Source: CAYVOX01 sp964453035 (GTDB lineage Bacteria; Chloroflexota; Anaerolineae; Anaerolineales; Anaerolineaceae). From it: a stretch of DNA of 57,713 nucleotides. Both the position numbers and the translations under genes were made by a program. The stretch lies in NCBI GenBank assembly GCA_964453035.1, contig CAYVOX010000004.1:1-57713 (forward strand), read 5' to 3'. Every line of letters starts with the position of its first letter. The stretch's first letter is position 1. Under the pieces are notes generated by a model. The model made no database searches. It was not told the origin of the DNA and saw only the letters and a list, made by a program, of their open reading frames with translations. Positions 9,180 through 18,167 of the stretch are shown here, piece after piece.

Positions 9180-10379
9180 TCATCCCCATTTCAGGATCGC
9201 CCCTCCCACCAGCAGCCGCAACCCCGCCACAATCCCCAGAATCACCGGAAAGCTCACCACCCCGGCCAGCGCCGGTCCACCCAGCGAGCCAATCAGCACC
9301 GCCGCATGGCCCGACATCGAAAGCACCGCAAACCACGCCGCGCGCGTCGCCGGCGGGATGTTATCCAGCACATAATTGAACTGCGCCGTGTTTAAAATCC
9401 CCGCTGCCGCCCCACTCACCACCATCGCCGCCAGGTAGAGCGCCGCATCCCGCGTGAAGACCAGCACCACCGCCGCCAGCGCCAGCGCCGCCACCCCCAG
9501 CACAGTCGCCCGCCGGTTGCCCATTCTGCGCGTCAGCCGCGCCACCCCCAGCGAAATCAAAAAAACAAAGAAGGTATTAATCGCCGCCCCGATCCCAATC
9601 CACTGGTCACTTAGCAGCAAGGTTTTCACCGCAAACGGCGGCATCAGCGGAACAATCAACGCATTGCTGGCGTTGAGCACAAACACCAGCAGCATAATCT
9701 TGATGAAACGCCGCCCCTCCCCATCCAGGCTGGGCAGCATGCGCTCCGCTCGTCCGGTTGCCCGGCGCGCCTCAGAGGGGGCTGGCGCCTGCAGCGGGTT
9801 GACCCTGGAAAGGTGATAGCCGGTCATAATGGCGCCCACAAACCCGATGGCGAAGATAATCTGGTACCCTCCCGCTCCCGTCACCGTCTCCAGAATGTAC
9901 CCCGCCAGCAGCGTCACAAAAAACGTCATGATCGAGAAGATGGCAATGCGGTTGCCAATCAGCAACCCGCGGTATTCCGGCGGGATGGCGTCCATCAGCA
10001 GCTGATTAAAGCTGATAGCCGTCACCGTGTTGGGCAGCGCAATCACCGCTGTGATCGCCAGGATACCCACCACCTGCGCCTCCGGAGGCAAAATCCACGG
10101 TAGCAGCGGGTAAAGCACCATCAAACCGCGCTGCGCAAACACCGAAGCCACCGTCGCCCGCTTGGGGCTGAAGCGCTGCGACCAGCGCCCCACCGGCAGC
10201 GAAAGCAGCAGCGAAATGGCCGCCGGCGCCGCCGTCAGCAAGCCCAACTGCTCATTGGTTGCCCCGCTGCGCACCGCGTAAACGCTCAGGAACGGCATCA
10301 GCGTGCCGGCATACAACCCCCACCAGCCGATATCCCAGTAATAATGGATGAGATTAGCGCGAATTGACCCTGTTGTCAT
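9180..10379 (-). CDS. MFS transporter
   Basis: 399 residues with 12 hydrophobic segments. It has an N-terminal half (LIHYYWDIGWWGLYAGTLMP, then LPVGRWSQRFSPKRATVASV with the R-x-S-P-K-R loop) and a C-terminal half that repeats the loop as ARLTRRMGNRRATVLGV. A charged cytoplasmic loop (about 195-225, PAPSEARRATGRAERM) joins the halves, as in many MFS carriers. It is followed after 40 bases by the GT-C gene on the same strand. No substrate can be assigned. A weak TATAGT lies about 25 bases upstream. Confidence 0.8.
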   Translation of the reverse strand: MTTGSIRANLIHYYWDIGWWGLYAGTLMPFLSVYAVRSGATNEQLGLLTAAPAAISLLLSLPVGRWSQRFSPKRATVASVFAQRGLMVLYPLLPWILPPEAQVVGILAITAVIALPNTVTAISFNQLLMDAIPPEYRGLLIGNRIAIFSIMTFFVTLLAGYILETVTGAGGYQIIFAIGFVGAIMTGYHLSRVNPLQAPAPSEARRATGRAERMLPSLDGEGRRFIKIMLLVFVLNASNALIVPLMPPFAVKTLLLSDQWIGIGAAINTFFVFLISLGVARLTRRMGNRRATVLGVAALALAAVVLVFTRDAALYLAAMVVSGAAAGILNTAQFNYVLDNIPPATRAAWFAVLSMSGHAAVLIGSLGGPALAGVVSFPVILGIVAGLRLLVGGAILKWG

Positions 10380-10446
10380 GGCTGTGAATGCGTGGTACTA
10401 TAGCACGCCCCGCCGGATGGCGCAAGCCTCAGCCGCGCCCTCCCCC

Positions 10447-11790
10447 TCAACCCGTTTTCCTCGCGTCCGTGATGCGCAATGCCTTCACCTGCTGGCTCAG
10501 GTCGGCGCCGGTCTCAATCTCCAGCAGCAGGTTGCCGTTCGCCACGTTGCCCGGCAATTCCGGATACAGCTCAAACAAAACCTGCCGCACCCGGTCAGGG
10601 TTAACCTTTTGCCCCTCCACCTTCAGGCGCATGCGGTCGGTCAGGTTCACCCGATCCAGCTCAAAAGCCGCTTTGCCGCCAAAGCCCTCCACTGCCTGCA
10701 GCGCCTCAACCATCACGCTCCCGTAAAGCCCCATATCTCCGGCAATGATAAAATCATCACTGCGCTGCAGCAACTCAATGGAGCCCACCGGCAGCCCCGG
10801 CGCGCTCGGCACCCAGCGCGCCCGGTCGCCAATCCGGTAGCGCAGCAGCGGCATCCCCTCGCGGCGCAGCGTGGTGAAGACCAGCTCGCCTTCCTGCGCC
10901 GCCTCCCCGCTCACGGGGTCAACAATTTCGGTCACCATGTGGAAGTCGTTAAGTGCCAGACCGCTGCCCCCCGCAAACGCCATGGTCTGCGCCCCGCCCA
11001 GTTCGGTGGCCCCGTAGCCGTTCACCACCGGCGCGCCCCAGTACGCGCTGATGTAATCGCGCTGCTCTGCGTAGAGCGGCTCGCCGCCCACCAGGATCTG
11101 CTCCACCGCCTGCCTGTAACCCTCCCGCTCCGCCGCGCGCGTCAGCGTGGTCATGTACGTCGGCGATGAAATGATGAGATTGGGTTCAAAGCGGCGCATC
11201 CACGCCAGCAGCCCATGCGGATCGCCGCTGCCCAGCGGTAAAGGCAGTCCCCCCGCCCGCTCAATCATCCGCTGGCTGCTCCCCGGCCCAATCCACATCC
11301 CCCCGCCGAACGGCAGCGCCAGCAGCGCCGTCAGCCGTCCCCTGAAGGTCATGCGCAGCACCGTCGCCGCAAAGTTGGCATACACATTCAGGTCGCGCAG
11401 TGTAAAATACACCCGCTTGGGCTCGCCCGTGGTGCCGCTGGTCGTGAACACCGCCGCAACCTGCTCCGGCGGCACGCACAGGAACTCCTGCCAGTTGCGC
11501 AGGTCAGCCGGCGTGGTGAACGGCAAACCGCGCAGATCCTTCACGCCGCCAATATCCCCCGGTTTAAGTCCCAATCGCTCAAACATGCGCCGGTAGAACG
11601 GCGAATGGCGGTACACATACGCCACCGTGCGCCTCAGTCGCGCGTCCTGGATTCCCCCCGCCAGGCGCGTCCCCCCCGGCTTCACCAGCCAGCGCGTTGC
11701 AAAGCCCGCCCCCCACCGAATGACAGCCGGTGAGTTGGCGTGCTCCTCATAACACCTGATGCCCCAATCCAGAAGCCCCGTTAGCGCCAT
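10447..11790 (-). CDS. Phenylacetate-CoA ligase-like adenylate-forming enzyme (PaaK/CapK family)
   Basis: 447 residues, the PaaK/CapK family length. The P-loop-like AMP-binding motif FTTSGTTGEPKRVYFT sits at about residues 115-130, GYGATELGGAQT (A5-type motif) at about 262, and the RYRIGDRARW and RSDDFIIAGDMGLYGSVMVE motifs near 315-365. The C-terminal mobile domain follows (RLKVEGQKVNPDRVRQVLFELYP). The family activates aryl or acyl acids with ATP, to CoA thioesters or other acceptors. In CapK-like members the role is in surface polysaccharide or lipid modification. With MFS and glycosyltransferase neighbours a CapK-like role is as likely as aromatic degradation; no paa genes are near. Confidence 0.8.
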   Translation of the reverse strand: MALTGLLDWGIRCYEEHANSPAVIRWGAGFATRWLVKPGGTRLAGGIQDARLRRTVAYVYRHSPFYRRMFERLGLKPGDIGGVKDLRGLPFTTPADLRNWQEFLCVPPEQVAAVFTTSGTTGEPKRVYFTLRDLNVYANFAATVLRMTFRGRLTALLALPFGGGMWIGPGSSQRMIERAGGLPLPLGSGDPHGLLAWMRRFEPNLIISSPTYMTTLTRAAEREGYRQAVEQILVGGEPLYAEQRDYISAYWGAPVVNGYGATELGGAQTMAFAGGSGLALNDFHMVTEIVDPVSGEAAQEGELVFTTLRREGMPLLRYRIGDRARWVPSAPGLPVGSIELLQRSDDFIIAGDMGLYGSVMVEALQAVEGFGGKAAFELDRVNLTDRMRLKVEGQKVNPDRVRQVLFELYPELPGNVANGNLLLEIETGADLSQQVKALRITDARKTG

Positions 11791-11861
11791 CCATAAGCCT
11801 CGTTAAGCTGCCGCACCACCGCATCGCAGGCGCGCAGGCCAGGTCTCAAGCTCACTCCCCT

Positions 11862-11896
11862 ATTATAGTCCGACCGCCCCCGGTGCGGAGGCGGTC
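11862..11896 (-). promoter_or_regulatory. TATAAT promoter box preceded by a GC hairpin
   Basis: TATAAT on the minus strand at 11867-11862 lies about 72 bases before the PaaK-like start. Just upstream, 11872-11878 and 11890-11896 (GACCGCC/GGCGGTC) form a hairpin immediately after the HD-GYP gene stop (11926). It lacks a U-tract but could end that transcript. Between the -10 box and the ligase a 23-codon frame beginning GTG at 11852 with GGGGAG ahead of it ends inside the ligase start region; it may be a leader peptide or chance. Confidence 0.4.
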
Positions 11897-11925
11897 GATT
11901 GGTGGCGTTGCGACAAAGTTGAGAT

Positions 11926-13272
11926 TCAGGCGTTAGCCCGGTTGTAGATGGTTTGCAGCACCGGCGTGCGCACCAGCAGGCGAAAAAACGCCTCCACCAC
12001 TTGCGGGTCAAAATGCTTGCCAGCCTGCTCCTGGATGTAGCTGCGCACCCGCGGCTCCGACCAGGCATTGCGGTAAGGCCGGTCAGAGCGCAGCGCGTCC
12101 CACACATCCACCACCGCAAAAATGCGCGCCGGCAGCGGAATTTCATCCCCCGCCAGCCCGTGCGGATACCCGCTGCCGTCCCACTTCTCATGGTGGTAGT
12201 GCGGAATATCCAGCACCTGCCCAAAATTCGGAATCGGCGCCAGCATCTCGTAAGCATACAGCGGGTGCCGCTTCATGATTTCAAAATCATCCTGGTCCAG
12301 TGGGCCGGGCTTGAACAGGATGTTATCCGGCACGCCAATCTTGCCAATATCATGCAGTTGCGCCCCAAAACGGATGTTGGAAAGCTGTGCCGGGTCCACG
12401 CCCAGTTGCACTGCCAGCTGCACCGTGATTTCCGCCACACGCATCCCGTGACCTTCCGTAGCCTGGTCGCGTAATTCCAGCGCTCGCCGCCAGCTATCCA
12501 CCGTGGCGCTGTAGGTGGTTTGCAGGCTGCGTGTGTAATCATCCGCCAGCTGTCGCAGGTAAAAGCTCTGGATGACCACCGCCGCGGTGTTGCCCGCCAG
12601 CGCCAGCAGTTGCAGATCGCGTCGGGCAAAGCGGTTGCGCCGCGCGCTCAGCGCCTCCAGAATGCCCACCATCTCCCCGCCCGCCAGCATCGGCACGTCC
12701 ACCGCCGCGCGCGGGATAAAGCGCGACAGCGTCAGCGGCGCGCTACCTGCCATTACAGGCAGTGGCTGCGAATTGCGTCGCGCCAGGCTGCTCACCCGTC
12801 CCAGAGTTTGCATAAAGCGCGCCAGGTCGTTCACCAACACCGCTTCCTGCGTGTGCAGCACCTGGCGCTGCAGCACCCCGGTCGCCGGTTCCAGCACCGC
12901 CGGGTCAAACACCTTGCGGTACAGGTGGGTCTGCTGGGCGCCATAGACGCAGTTCACCAGCCCGCTGCGCGGATTGGGGCGGTAGAGGTGCACCATATCT
13001 GCGTCCGGCACCAGGTCAAACACCGCGCTCGCCAGCACATCGTAGATTTCCGCCAGGTTCAGCGAGGTCGCCAGGTTCAGACTGGCGCGCTCGATGATTT
13101 GGCCCACGCCGGGTGATTCCGGGCTGCTACGGCGCGGAAAATGCGGGTGCGCGGCATGTAAAAAATGATTGCCGTTCTTTCGGTATGAAAAATTATGCAT
13201 CAAAGGCTGGATGGAGGGCTTTCGGGTATGGCCGCTGAGAACTTTTCGGGTTTTAATGGCCGATCTGGGCAT
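11926..13272 (-). CDS. GAF / HD-GYP domain protein, cyclic-di-GMP phosphodiesterase type
   Basis: 448 residues. A GAF-like sensor occupies roughly 50-230 (RASLNLATSLNLAEIYDVLASAVFDLVPDADMVHL at its start). The HD-GYP domain lies at about 265-440 with GHGMRVAEIT, LHDIGKIGVPDNILFKPG (HD pair), HHEKWDGSGYPHGLAGDEIP (the HHExxxGxGYP motif intact) and IFAVVDVWDALRSDRPYR. HD-GYP enzymes hydrolyse c-di-GMP using a bi- or tri-iron/manganese centre. All key residues are present, so activity is expected. A CAGGAG nine bases before 13272 supports this start over the ATG at 13200, which has no Shine-Dalgarno. There is no membrane segment, so it is a cytosolic sensor. The GAF ligand is unknown. Confidence 0.9.
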   Translation of the reverse strand: MPRSAIKTRKVLSGHTRKPSIQPLMHNFSYRKNGNHFLHAAHPHFPRRSSPESPGVGQIIERASLNLATSLNLAEIYDVLASAVFDLVPDADMVHLYRPNPRSGLVNCVYGAQQTHLYRKVFDPAVLEPATGVLQRQVLHTQEAVLVNDLARFMQTLGRVSSLARRNSQPLPVMAGSAPLTLSRFIPRAAVDVPMLAGGEMVGILEALSARRNRFARRDLQLLALAGNTAAVVIQSFYLRQLADDYTRSLQTTYSATVDSWRRALELRDQATEGHGMRVAEITVQLAVQLGVDPAQLSNIRFGAQLHDIGKIGVPDNILFKPGPLDQDDFEIMKRHPLYAYEMLAPIPNFGQVLDIPHYHHEKWDGSGYPHGLAGDEIPLPARIFAVVDVWDALRSDRPYRNAWSEPRVRSYIQEQAGKHFDPQVVEAFFRLLVRTPVLQTIYNRANA

Positions 13273-13365
13273 AGGTTGGTGCTCCTGAGGGATGGGTGTA
13301 CCCCTCTTAATGCAAACCTCATGCCAACCCTCAACGCTTTCCTCACATGCCTTTTGGTAATTCGC

Positions 13366-15237
13366 CTATACGCATTCCCACAGCGTGGCTCCCTGCGGCA
13401 AGGCGGGCAGGGGCAGCCAGCCATCCCGCACCACCGCCTCCGCCCCGCTGAAATGCTCCACAAAGCGCATCCCATCCGCCATGCCCCCCTGCCGCACCGC
13501 CACTCCACCCGCCGGGCGCGCCTGCGTGCTGCGCTGCGCCGCCACCAGAATCCTCCCCTCCCGGCTCTCGCGCTGGTAAACCAGAAAATCCTGCTCCACC
13601 GCCAGAATTTGAAATCCCCCGCGCTGCAAAATCCCGCTGCGCCTGCGCAGGGCAATCAACTCGCGGTGGAAAGCCAGCAAATCGCGCTCCCAGCGCCCCT
13701 CGTCCCATTCCATGCAGCCCCTGGAGCCCAGTCCCGGCGCGTCCTGCATCCCAATTTCATCCCCGTAGTACAGCCCCGGCACCCCCGGGAAGGTCATCAA
13801 CAGCGTCACCGCCAGGCGGTGCAGCGCGTCGTTGCCCTTCAACTGGCTGCGAATGCGCGGCGTATCGTGGCTATCCAGCAGGTTGTACTGCTGCAGCGCC
13901 ACCGCCCACGGGATGCTCCCCAGCCGCAACTGCCAGCTTTCTGCCAGCGCCGCGGTGGGGTATGGCACCGGCGAACCCACCGCATCCTTCAGGCCCCATG
14001 CCCCCGCCCAGTATCCGCGCAGCCAGTTCCACAGCGGCGTAGAAAAGCCCATGTAGTTCATCACTCCATCCCACTGATCCCCCTGCAGTTGGGAAGAAGC
14101 GTCGAAGAAGTTCTCGCCCATCAGATAAGCCTGTGGCGAGGTAGCCTTCACCGCCTGGCGGATTTCTCGCGCCACCTCATCCCCCAGTTGTGAGGTTCCC
14201 TGCCGCCCCAGCATGTTCGCCACGTCCAGCCGCCAGCCATCCGCGCTAAAAGGCGGTCTCAGCCAGTGCCTGAACACCGCATCCTCTGCCCCGTACATGC
14301 GCCGCCGCAATTCCGCGGAGCGGTAATTCAACTTGGGCAGCGACCACACCCCCAGCCAGCTGGTGTATTCCTGCGGGTGGCGGCTGAAGGTGAAGAATTC
14401 CGCCTCCGCGCTGGCGGCATCCGCCTGCGCCCGCTGAAACCAGGGATGCCAGAACCCGCAGTGATTGGGCACAATATCCAGGATGTAGCGCATCCCGCGC
14501 GCATCCAGCCCCGCGCGCAGCTCAGCCAGCGCCTCGTCCCCGCCGAAGTGCGCGTCCACGTGGTCGTAATCGGCCACGTCGTACTTATGATTGGAATAGG
14601 CCGTGAAGACCGGCGTCAGGTACAGCGCCGTCACCCCCAGCGCCTGCAGGTAATCCAGCCGCTCGCGGATGCCCGCTAAATCCCCGCCGTAGAACACCAG
14701 CGAAAACGGCTGCCCCTCGGCGGGCGGCTGGCCCCATTCAAAGGTGCGCGGGCGCGCCCCGCGGTACTCATATTCCTCCGGCCGCGGATCGTTGGAAGGG
14801 TCGCCGTTGGCAAAACGCTCCGGAAAGATCTGATAAAACACGGCCCCCGCCAGCCACTCCGGCGCTGAGTAATCCGCCAGTAGCGCAAAGTCCGTCGCAT
14901 CCAACGGCTCGTAAGCCACCGCCCCCGCCGCCGTCAGCCACCAGACTCCGTCCACCGCCTGCACCAGGAAGCGGTAGTTCACCCGCGGCTGGGTTACCGT
15001 CAGGCTGCCCTCCCACCACTGCGCCGCAGGCCCACCCTCAACCCACGTCATCGGCGTGAGCATCTGCTCCCCATCCGGGAAGATTCTCAGCAGCACCCGT
15101 TGAATCGGCGCCCCCCGCTCCGCCCGCAGCCGCAGCCGCACCGTCTCCCCCAGGCGCGGGTTGGGATTGGATACGTAAAGGTCGCATCCGTCGTGATGCA
15201 GAGAGGAAAGCCAGCCAGGCAGGGCAGAGAGAGTCAT
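13366..15237 (-). CDS. GH13 alpha-amylase family enzyme, neopullulanase/cyclomaltodextrinase type
   Basis: 623 residues from the ATG at 15237. An open frame extends to 15498, but that extension would overlap a divergent gene and its promoter and is not conserved in style. An N-terminal starch-binding-like N domain (about 1-130) is followed by VFYQIFPERFANGD, the entry to GH13_20-type barrels. Region motifs: VTALYLTPVF, DIVPNHCGFWHP, GWRLDVANML (nucleophile Asp about 338), YLMGENFFD (acid/base Glu about 375) and LDSHDTPR (Asp about 457), then GLYYGDEIGM. No signal peptide, so it acts on cytoplasmic cyclodextrins, pullulan fragments or maltodextrins. It could feed the GlgP at 22139. Subfamily choice is moderately sure, GH13 is certain. 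Confidence 0.92.
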   Translation of the reverse strand: MTLSALPGWLSSLHHDGCDLYVSNPNPRLGETVRLRLRAERGAPIQRVLLRIFPDGEQMLTPMTWVEGGPAAQWWEGSLTVTQPRVNYRFLVQAVDGVWWLTAAGAVAYEPLDATDFALLADYSAPEWLAGAVFYQIFPERFANGDPSNDPRPEEYEYRGARPRTFEWGQPPAEGQPFSLVFYGGDLAGIRERLDYLQALGVTALYLTPVFTAYSNHKYDVADYDHVDAHFGGDEALAELRAGLDARGMRYILDIVPNHCGFWHPWFQRAQADAASAEAEFFTFSRHPQEYTSWLGVWSLPKLNYRSAELRRRMYGAEDAVFRHWLRPPFSADGWRLDVANMLGRQGTSQLGDEVAREIRQAVKATSPQAYLMGENFFDASSQLQGDQWDGVMNYMGFSTPLWNWLRGYWAGAWGLKDAVGSPVPYPTAALAESWQLRLGSIPWAVALQQYNLLDSHDTPRIRSQLKGNDALHRLAVTLLMTFPGVPGLYYGDEIGMQDAPGLGSRGCMEWDEGRWERDLLAFHRELIALRRRSGILQRGGFQILAVEQDFLVYQRESREGRILVAAQRSTQARPAGGVAVRQGGMADGMRFVEHFSGAEAVVRDGWLPLPALPQGATLWECV

Positions 15238-15270
15238 CGTCACACCGCTTTCGATTACAAAGATGGCCGT

Positions 15271-15365
15271 ATTATACCCTGCCAAAACCTCGCGCAGGCC
15301 GGCCTGACGATCCAAGAAAATCAACACCCCGCTAAAACCCTCCCCATCTCCCTTTTTGGTATAAT
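15271..15365. promoter_or_regulatory. Divergent promoters between GH13 and the TPR gene
   Basis: Minus-strand TATAAT at 15276-15271 lies 33 bases ahead of the GH13 start. Plus-strand TGGTATAAT at 15357-15365 is an extended -10 (TG-n-TATAAT) and lies 76 bases ahead of the TPR gene start at 15442. Neither has a good -35. The leader of the TPR gene is otherwise featureless. Confidence 0.55.
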
Positions 15366-15441
15366 TTATTATTGACAGGCCTTCCCCAGGCGCCGCTACA
15401 TACTCCATCCAAAAATCACATCCATCTCCACAGGGGCAAAT

Positions 15442-16566
15442 ATGGACATCAACACCCTCATCCAGAACGGCGTTCAATCCCTCAGCAAAAAAGACCATGC
15501 GGCTGCCCGCGAGTACTTAAAAATGGCTATCCAGCTTGATCCTCGCAACGAATCCGCCTGGATGTGGATGAGTATGGCCGTTGAAAACGACCGCGAGCGC
15601 ATCTTTTGCCTCAACCAGGTGCTCAAGCTTAATCCCAATCACCCCACCGCCAGCTTAGAGCTTAAAATCCTGACCACCCCAAAGAGAAGCAGCGCGCCTG
15701 CTTCTTCCCCTCCATCACCAACCACTGCGGAATCCAAAGTACCCTCTGTCTTGCCCATCGTTGCTGCCACTACCTCCCCAACACCTGCCCAACCGCTCAA
15801 CCTGATCGAACCCTCGCCGCTCGTCACCAGCCCCCCAAGGCAGGTCGCCGTCCCCTCCACCTCCCAGGAAATAATCTGCCCCATTTGCAAACAGAGTGAC
15901 CGCATTCAACGCGTTATTTCAATTGTCGAAGAAGGTACCCATCATACCTCCGGTACCGAAACTACCACCTCAGAAACCAGCATCTCAGGCCGCCAGCACC
16001 ATTGGGGTCAAAACGAATGGAGCATCCCAACCTACCGCGGCAGCACCAATATCTCCGGAAGCGCAACCACAACCGATACCACCCACATAGACCTCACCCG
16101 CCAGTCTGTTCTGGCCTCCCAGCTCATGCCGCCAGAGCGCCCCGCCGAGCCCGTCAAAGATGATACCAGTTGCGTGGATTTGCTCATGATGATTGGCATT
16201 CCAGGTCTCGGCCTGCTGGTCAGCCTCATCGATTTCTTCTCCTCCTCCTCTTTCAATTTGTTTTACGGCAGGGGCTATATCAAATGGTCTGCGTTCATCT
16301 GGCTCCCTGTCATTGTCGTCATTGGCGAGGTTCTCCTCTATTTTCTCTGGCAAAAACCGGCCTCACAGGCAGCAGAAATCAAATACGACGCGGAAATGCT
16401 CGCCTATCAACGCACTCAATTGACCGATTGGCATAAAAAGATGGTTATCTGGGAAAAGCTCTTCTACTGCGCTCGCAACCATGTCGTCTTTGATCCTCAA
16501 TCGCGACTCTCATGCGATCCCACCAAACTGCATGCCTTCCTCGAAACCATCGCCCTGAAGAATTAG
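15442..16566 (+). CDS. TPR protein with split zinc-ribbon and two membrane helices
   Basis: 374 residues, no family name recognised for the whole. Residues 1-75 form two TPR-like units (NGVQSLSKKDHAAAREYLKMAIQLDP; NQVLKLNPNHPTA), a pattern common at the N-termini of Chloroflexota membrane proteins. A Pro/Ser/Thr-rich linker (76-145) leads to CPICKQSDRIQRVISIVEEG (about 150), half of a zinc ribbon, followed by a Ser/Thr-rich stretch. Two hydrophobic segments (about 245-265 and 278-300) follow, and the C-terminus has FYCARNHVVFDPQSRLSCDP, which could complete the metal site. It stands alone on the plus strand behind an extended -10 promoter, with 75 bases to the next gene. Role unknown; a membrane scaffold or sensor is possible. 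Confidence 0.75.
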   Translation: MDINTLIQNGVQSLSKKDHAAAREYLKMAIQLDPRNESAWMWMSMAVENDRERIFCLNQVLKLNPNHPTASLELKILTTPKRSSAPASSPPSPTTAESKVPSVLPIVAATTSPTPAQPLNLIEPSPLVTSPPRQVAVPSTSQEIICPICKQSDRIQRVISIVEEGTHHTSGTETTTSETSISGRQHHWGQNEWSIPTYRGSTNISGSATTTDTTHIDLTRQSVLASQLMPPERPAEPVKDDTSCVDLLMMIGIPGLGLLVSLIDFFSSSSFNLFYGRGYIKWSAFIWLPVIVVIGEVLLYFLWQKPASQAAEIKYDAEMLAYQRTQLTDWHKKMVIWEKLFYCARNHVVFDPQSRLSCDPTKLHAFLETIALKN

Positions 16567-16622
16567 CACATTTTTGCTCTTGCGCAGCCTGAGTCCCCCT
16601 CCCGGTGCCCCATCTCCTCCGG

Positions 16623-16631
16623 TGGTACAAT
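16623..16631 (+). promoter_or_regulatory. Extended -10 TGGTACAAT before the sugar transferase
   Basis: TGGTACAAT ends 10 bases before the ATG at 16642, so the transcript would start two to four bases before the start codon, leaving no room for a Shine-Dalgarno. The sequence is the same as the one ahead of the lipoprotein at 20475. Confidence 0.5.
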
Positions 16632-16641
16632 ACCCCTATCC

Positions 16642-17280
16642 ATGCCCGCCGCCCCCTTTTTTCCTCCCGGCATCCCCCTCCGCAAGCGCCTCTTTGACCT
16701 GGCGCTCACCCTGCCGCTGCTCCTGCTCGCCGTCCCCATCCTGCTGCTCACCGCCCTGCTTGTGCTGCTGGTGGATGGCGCCCCCATCTTCTTCCGCCAG
16801 CCGCGCCCCGGCTACCGCGGGCAAATCTTCACCGTCATCAAATTCCGCACCATGCGCCACGCCGTGGATGCCTCCGGCGCTCCCCTGCCGGATGCCCGGC
16901 GCCTCTCACCGCTCGGCCGCTTCCTGCGCGCCTCCAGCCTCGATGAACTCCCCGAGCTGCTCCACGTCCTGCGCGGGCAGATGAGCCTGGTGGGACCCCG
17001 CCCCCTGCTCGTTGATTACCTCCCCCGCTACTCCGCCGAGCAAGCCCGCCGCCACCATGTTCTGCCTGGCATCACCGGATGGGCGCAGGTCAACGGGCGC
17101 AACACCCTCACCTGGGAAGAAAAATTCACCCTCGACGTCTGGTATGTGGATCACTGGTCGCTCTGGCTGGATGTGCGCATCCTCGCCCTCACCGCCTGGA
17201 AAGTGCTCAAGCGCGAAGGGATTTCTCAGCCCGGGCAGGCCACCAGCGCCGAGTTTTTAGGCACCCCCGATTCCAAATAG
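16642..17280 (+). CDS. Bacterial sugar transferase (polyprenyl-phosphate hexose-1-phosphate transferase)
   Basis: 212 residues, the short PglC/WcaJ-C form. One N-terminal re-entrant membrane helix (RLFDLALTLPLLLLAVPILLLTALLV, about 12-38) is followed by PIFFRQPRPGYRGQIF and the conserved IKFRTMRH. Then come the catalytic Asp-Glu pair in RASSLDELPELLHVLRGQMSLVGPRPL and the PGITGWAQVNGRNTLTWEEK block. These enzymes transfer a sugar-1-phosphate from a UDP-sugar to undecaprenyl phosphate at the inner membrane, the first step of exopolysaccharide or O-unit assembly. No other assembly genes surround it except the DegT aminotransferase 35 kb away, so the pathway is unclear. The start is leaderless-looking. 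Confidence 0.92.
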   Translation: MPAAPFFPPGIPLRKRLFDLALTLPLLLLAVPILLLTALLVLLVDGAPIFFRQPRPGYRGQIFTVIKFRTMRHAVDASGAPLPDARRLSPLGRFLRASSLDELPELLHVLRGQMSLVGPRPLLVDYLPRYSAEQARRHHVLPGITGWAQVNGRNTLTWEEKFTLDVWYVDHWSLWLDVRILALTAWKVLKREGISQPGQATSAEFLGTPDSK

Positions 17281-17283
17281 CCG

Positions 17284-17351
17284 TATAATTAAGCCATCCA
17301 GGGGTTGCGCAAACCAGCAAACACAAGGGGGGCGGATTGAAAAATCCGCCC
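17284..17351 (+). promoter_or_regulatory. TATAAT promoter and GNRA-capped leader hairpin
   Basis: TATAAT at 17284-17289 starts three bases after the sugar transferase stop. About 40 bases downstream GGGCGGATT (17330-17338) and AATCCGCCC (17343-17351) form a perfect 9-bp stem capped by GAAA, extendable by CAAG/CTTG past a three-G bulge. It lies in the 5' leader of the hydrolase at 17402 and has no U-tract. It may stabilise the message or be part of an attenuator. Confidence 0.5.
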
Positions 17352-17401
17352 TTGCATTTCCGTCTCTGGCGCAAAATCACCCCCGCGGAAGGTCAAATCG
17401 C

Positions 17402-18166
17402 GTGCCGGTCACCAGTGGATTGTATTACTCCGAACACAAAAGCCGTCCGGGCAGCCGGGTGGTGGTGCTCATCCACGGCGCGGGCAGCAACCACCTGGTC
17501 TGGCCGCCCCTCATGCGCCGCATGCCCGGCTGGCACATCCTCGCCCTCGACCTGCCCGGCCACGGCCGCTCTGATCCCCCCGGGCGCCGCTCCATCGCCG
17601 ATTACGCCGCCAGCGTGCTGGATTTTTTAGCCGAAATGCAGGCTTACCGCGCCGCCCTGGTGGGGCACTCGCTGGGTGGGGCGGTGGCGCTCCAGCTGGC
17701 TCTCACCCACCCGCAGTTGGTTTCCGGCCTGGGTTTGGTCTCCACCGGCGCGCGGCTGCCCATCCCCCCCGCCCTGCAGCAGGCCCAGCAGGCTCCCCAC
17801 GCCCTGCCTGATGCCCTGCAGGCCTTCCAGAAGCTCGCTTTCAGACCCCACACCCCCCATGAAGTTTGCGCCCGGTTGATGCAGCCCCTGCAGCGCGTGC
17901 ATCCTTCCGTCCTGCTGGGTGATTGGCACGCCGCCGCCGACTTTGACCTGCGCGCCCAGCTGCCCCTCATGGATATCCCCGCCTGGATTGCCGTCGGCGC
18001 CGATGACCGCCTCACGCCGCGCGCGTCTGCCGCCTTCCTTTCCGCCCGCCTGCCCCGCGCCGTGCTCCAGGTGGTACCCCACGCCGGGCACTTCCTTCCC
18101 CTGGAGCAGCCCGCCGCCCTCAGCACCGGTTTCAGCGCGTTTCTCTCTCGCCTCTCCGCTGCCTGA
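17402..18166 (+). CDS. Alpha/beta-fold hydrolase
   Basis: 254 residues. HGAGSNHLVWPP is the oxyanion-hole HG motif (about 26), LDLPGHGRSDPPG follows, and the nucleophile elbow GHSLGG places Ser90. The acid is probably Asp in VGADDRLTP (about 201) and the base His in VPHAGHFLPLEQP (about 229). Such proteins are esterases, lipases, C-C hydrolases or haloperoxidase-like enzymes; nothing here narrows the substrate. The chosen start is GTG at 17402, eight bases after GGAAGG; no ATG start is available near. It has its own promoter (17284) and stands alone before a strand switch. Confidence 0.85.
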   Translation: MPVTSGLYYSEHKSRPGSRVVVLIHGAGSNHLVWPPLMRRMPGWHILALDLPGHGRSDPPGRRSIADYAASVLDFLAEMQAYRAALVGHSLGGAVALQLALTHPQLVSGLGLVSTGARLPIPPALQQAQQAPHALPDALQAFQKLAFRPHTPHEVCARLMQPLQRVHPSVLLGDWHAAADFDLRAQLPLMDIPAWIAVGADDRLTPRASAAFLSARLPRAVLQVVPHAGHFLPLEQPAALSTGFSAFLSRLSAA

Positions 18167-18167
18167 G

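Noticed and set aside
15238..15498. N-terminal extension of the GH13 enzyme to 15498.
   Set aside because: It overlaps the divergent promoter and the start of the TPR gene, and the extension is not GH13-like. The ATG at 15237 is preferred.
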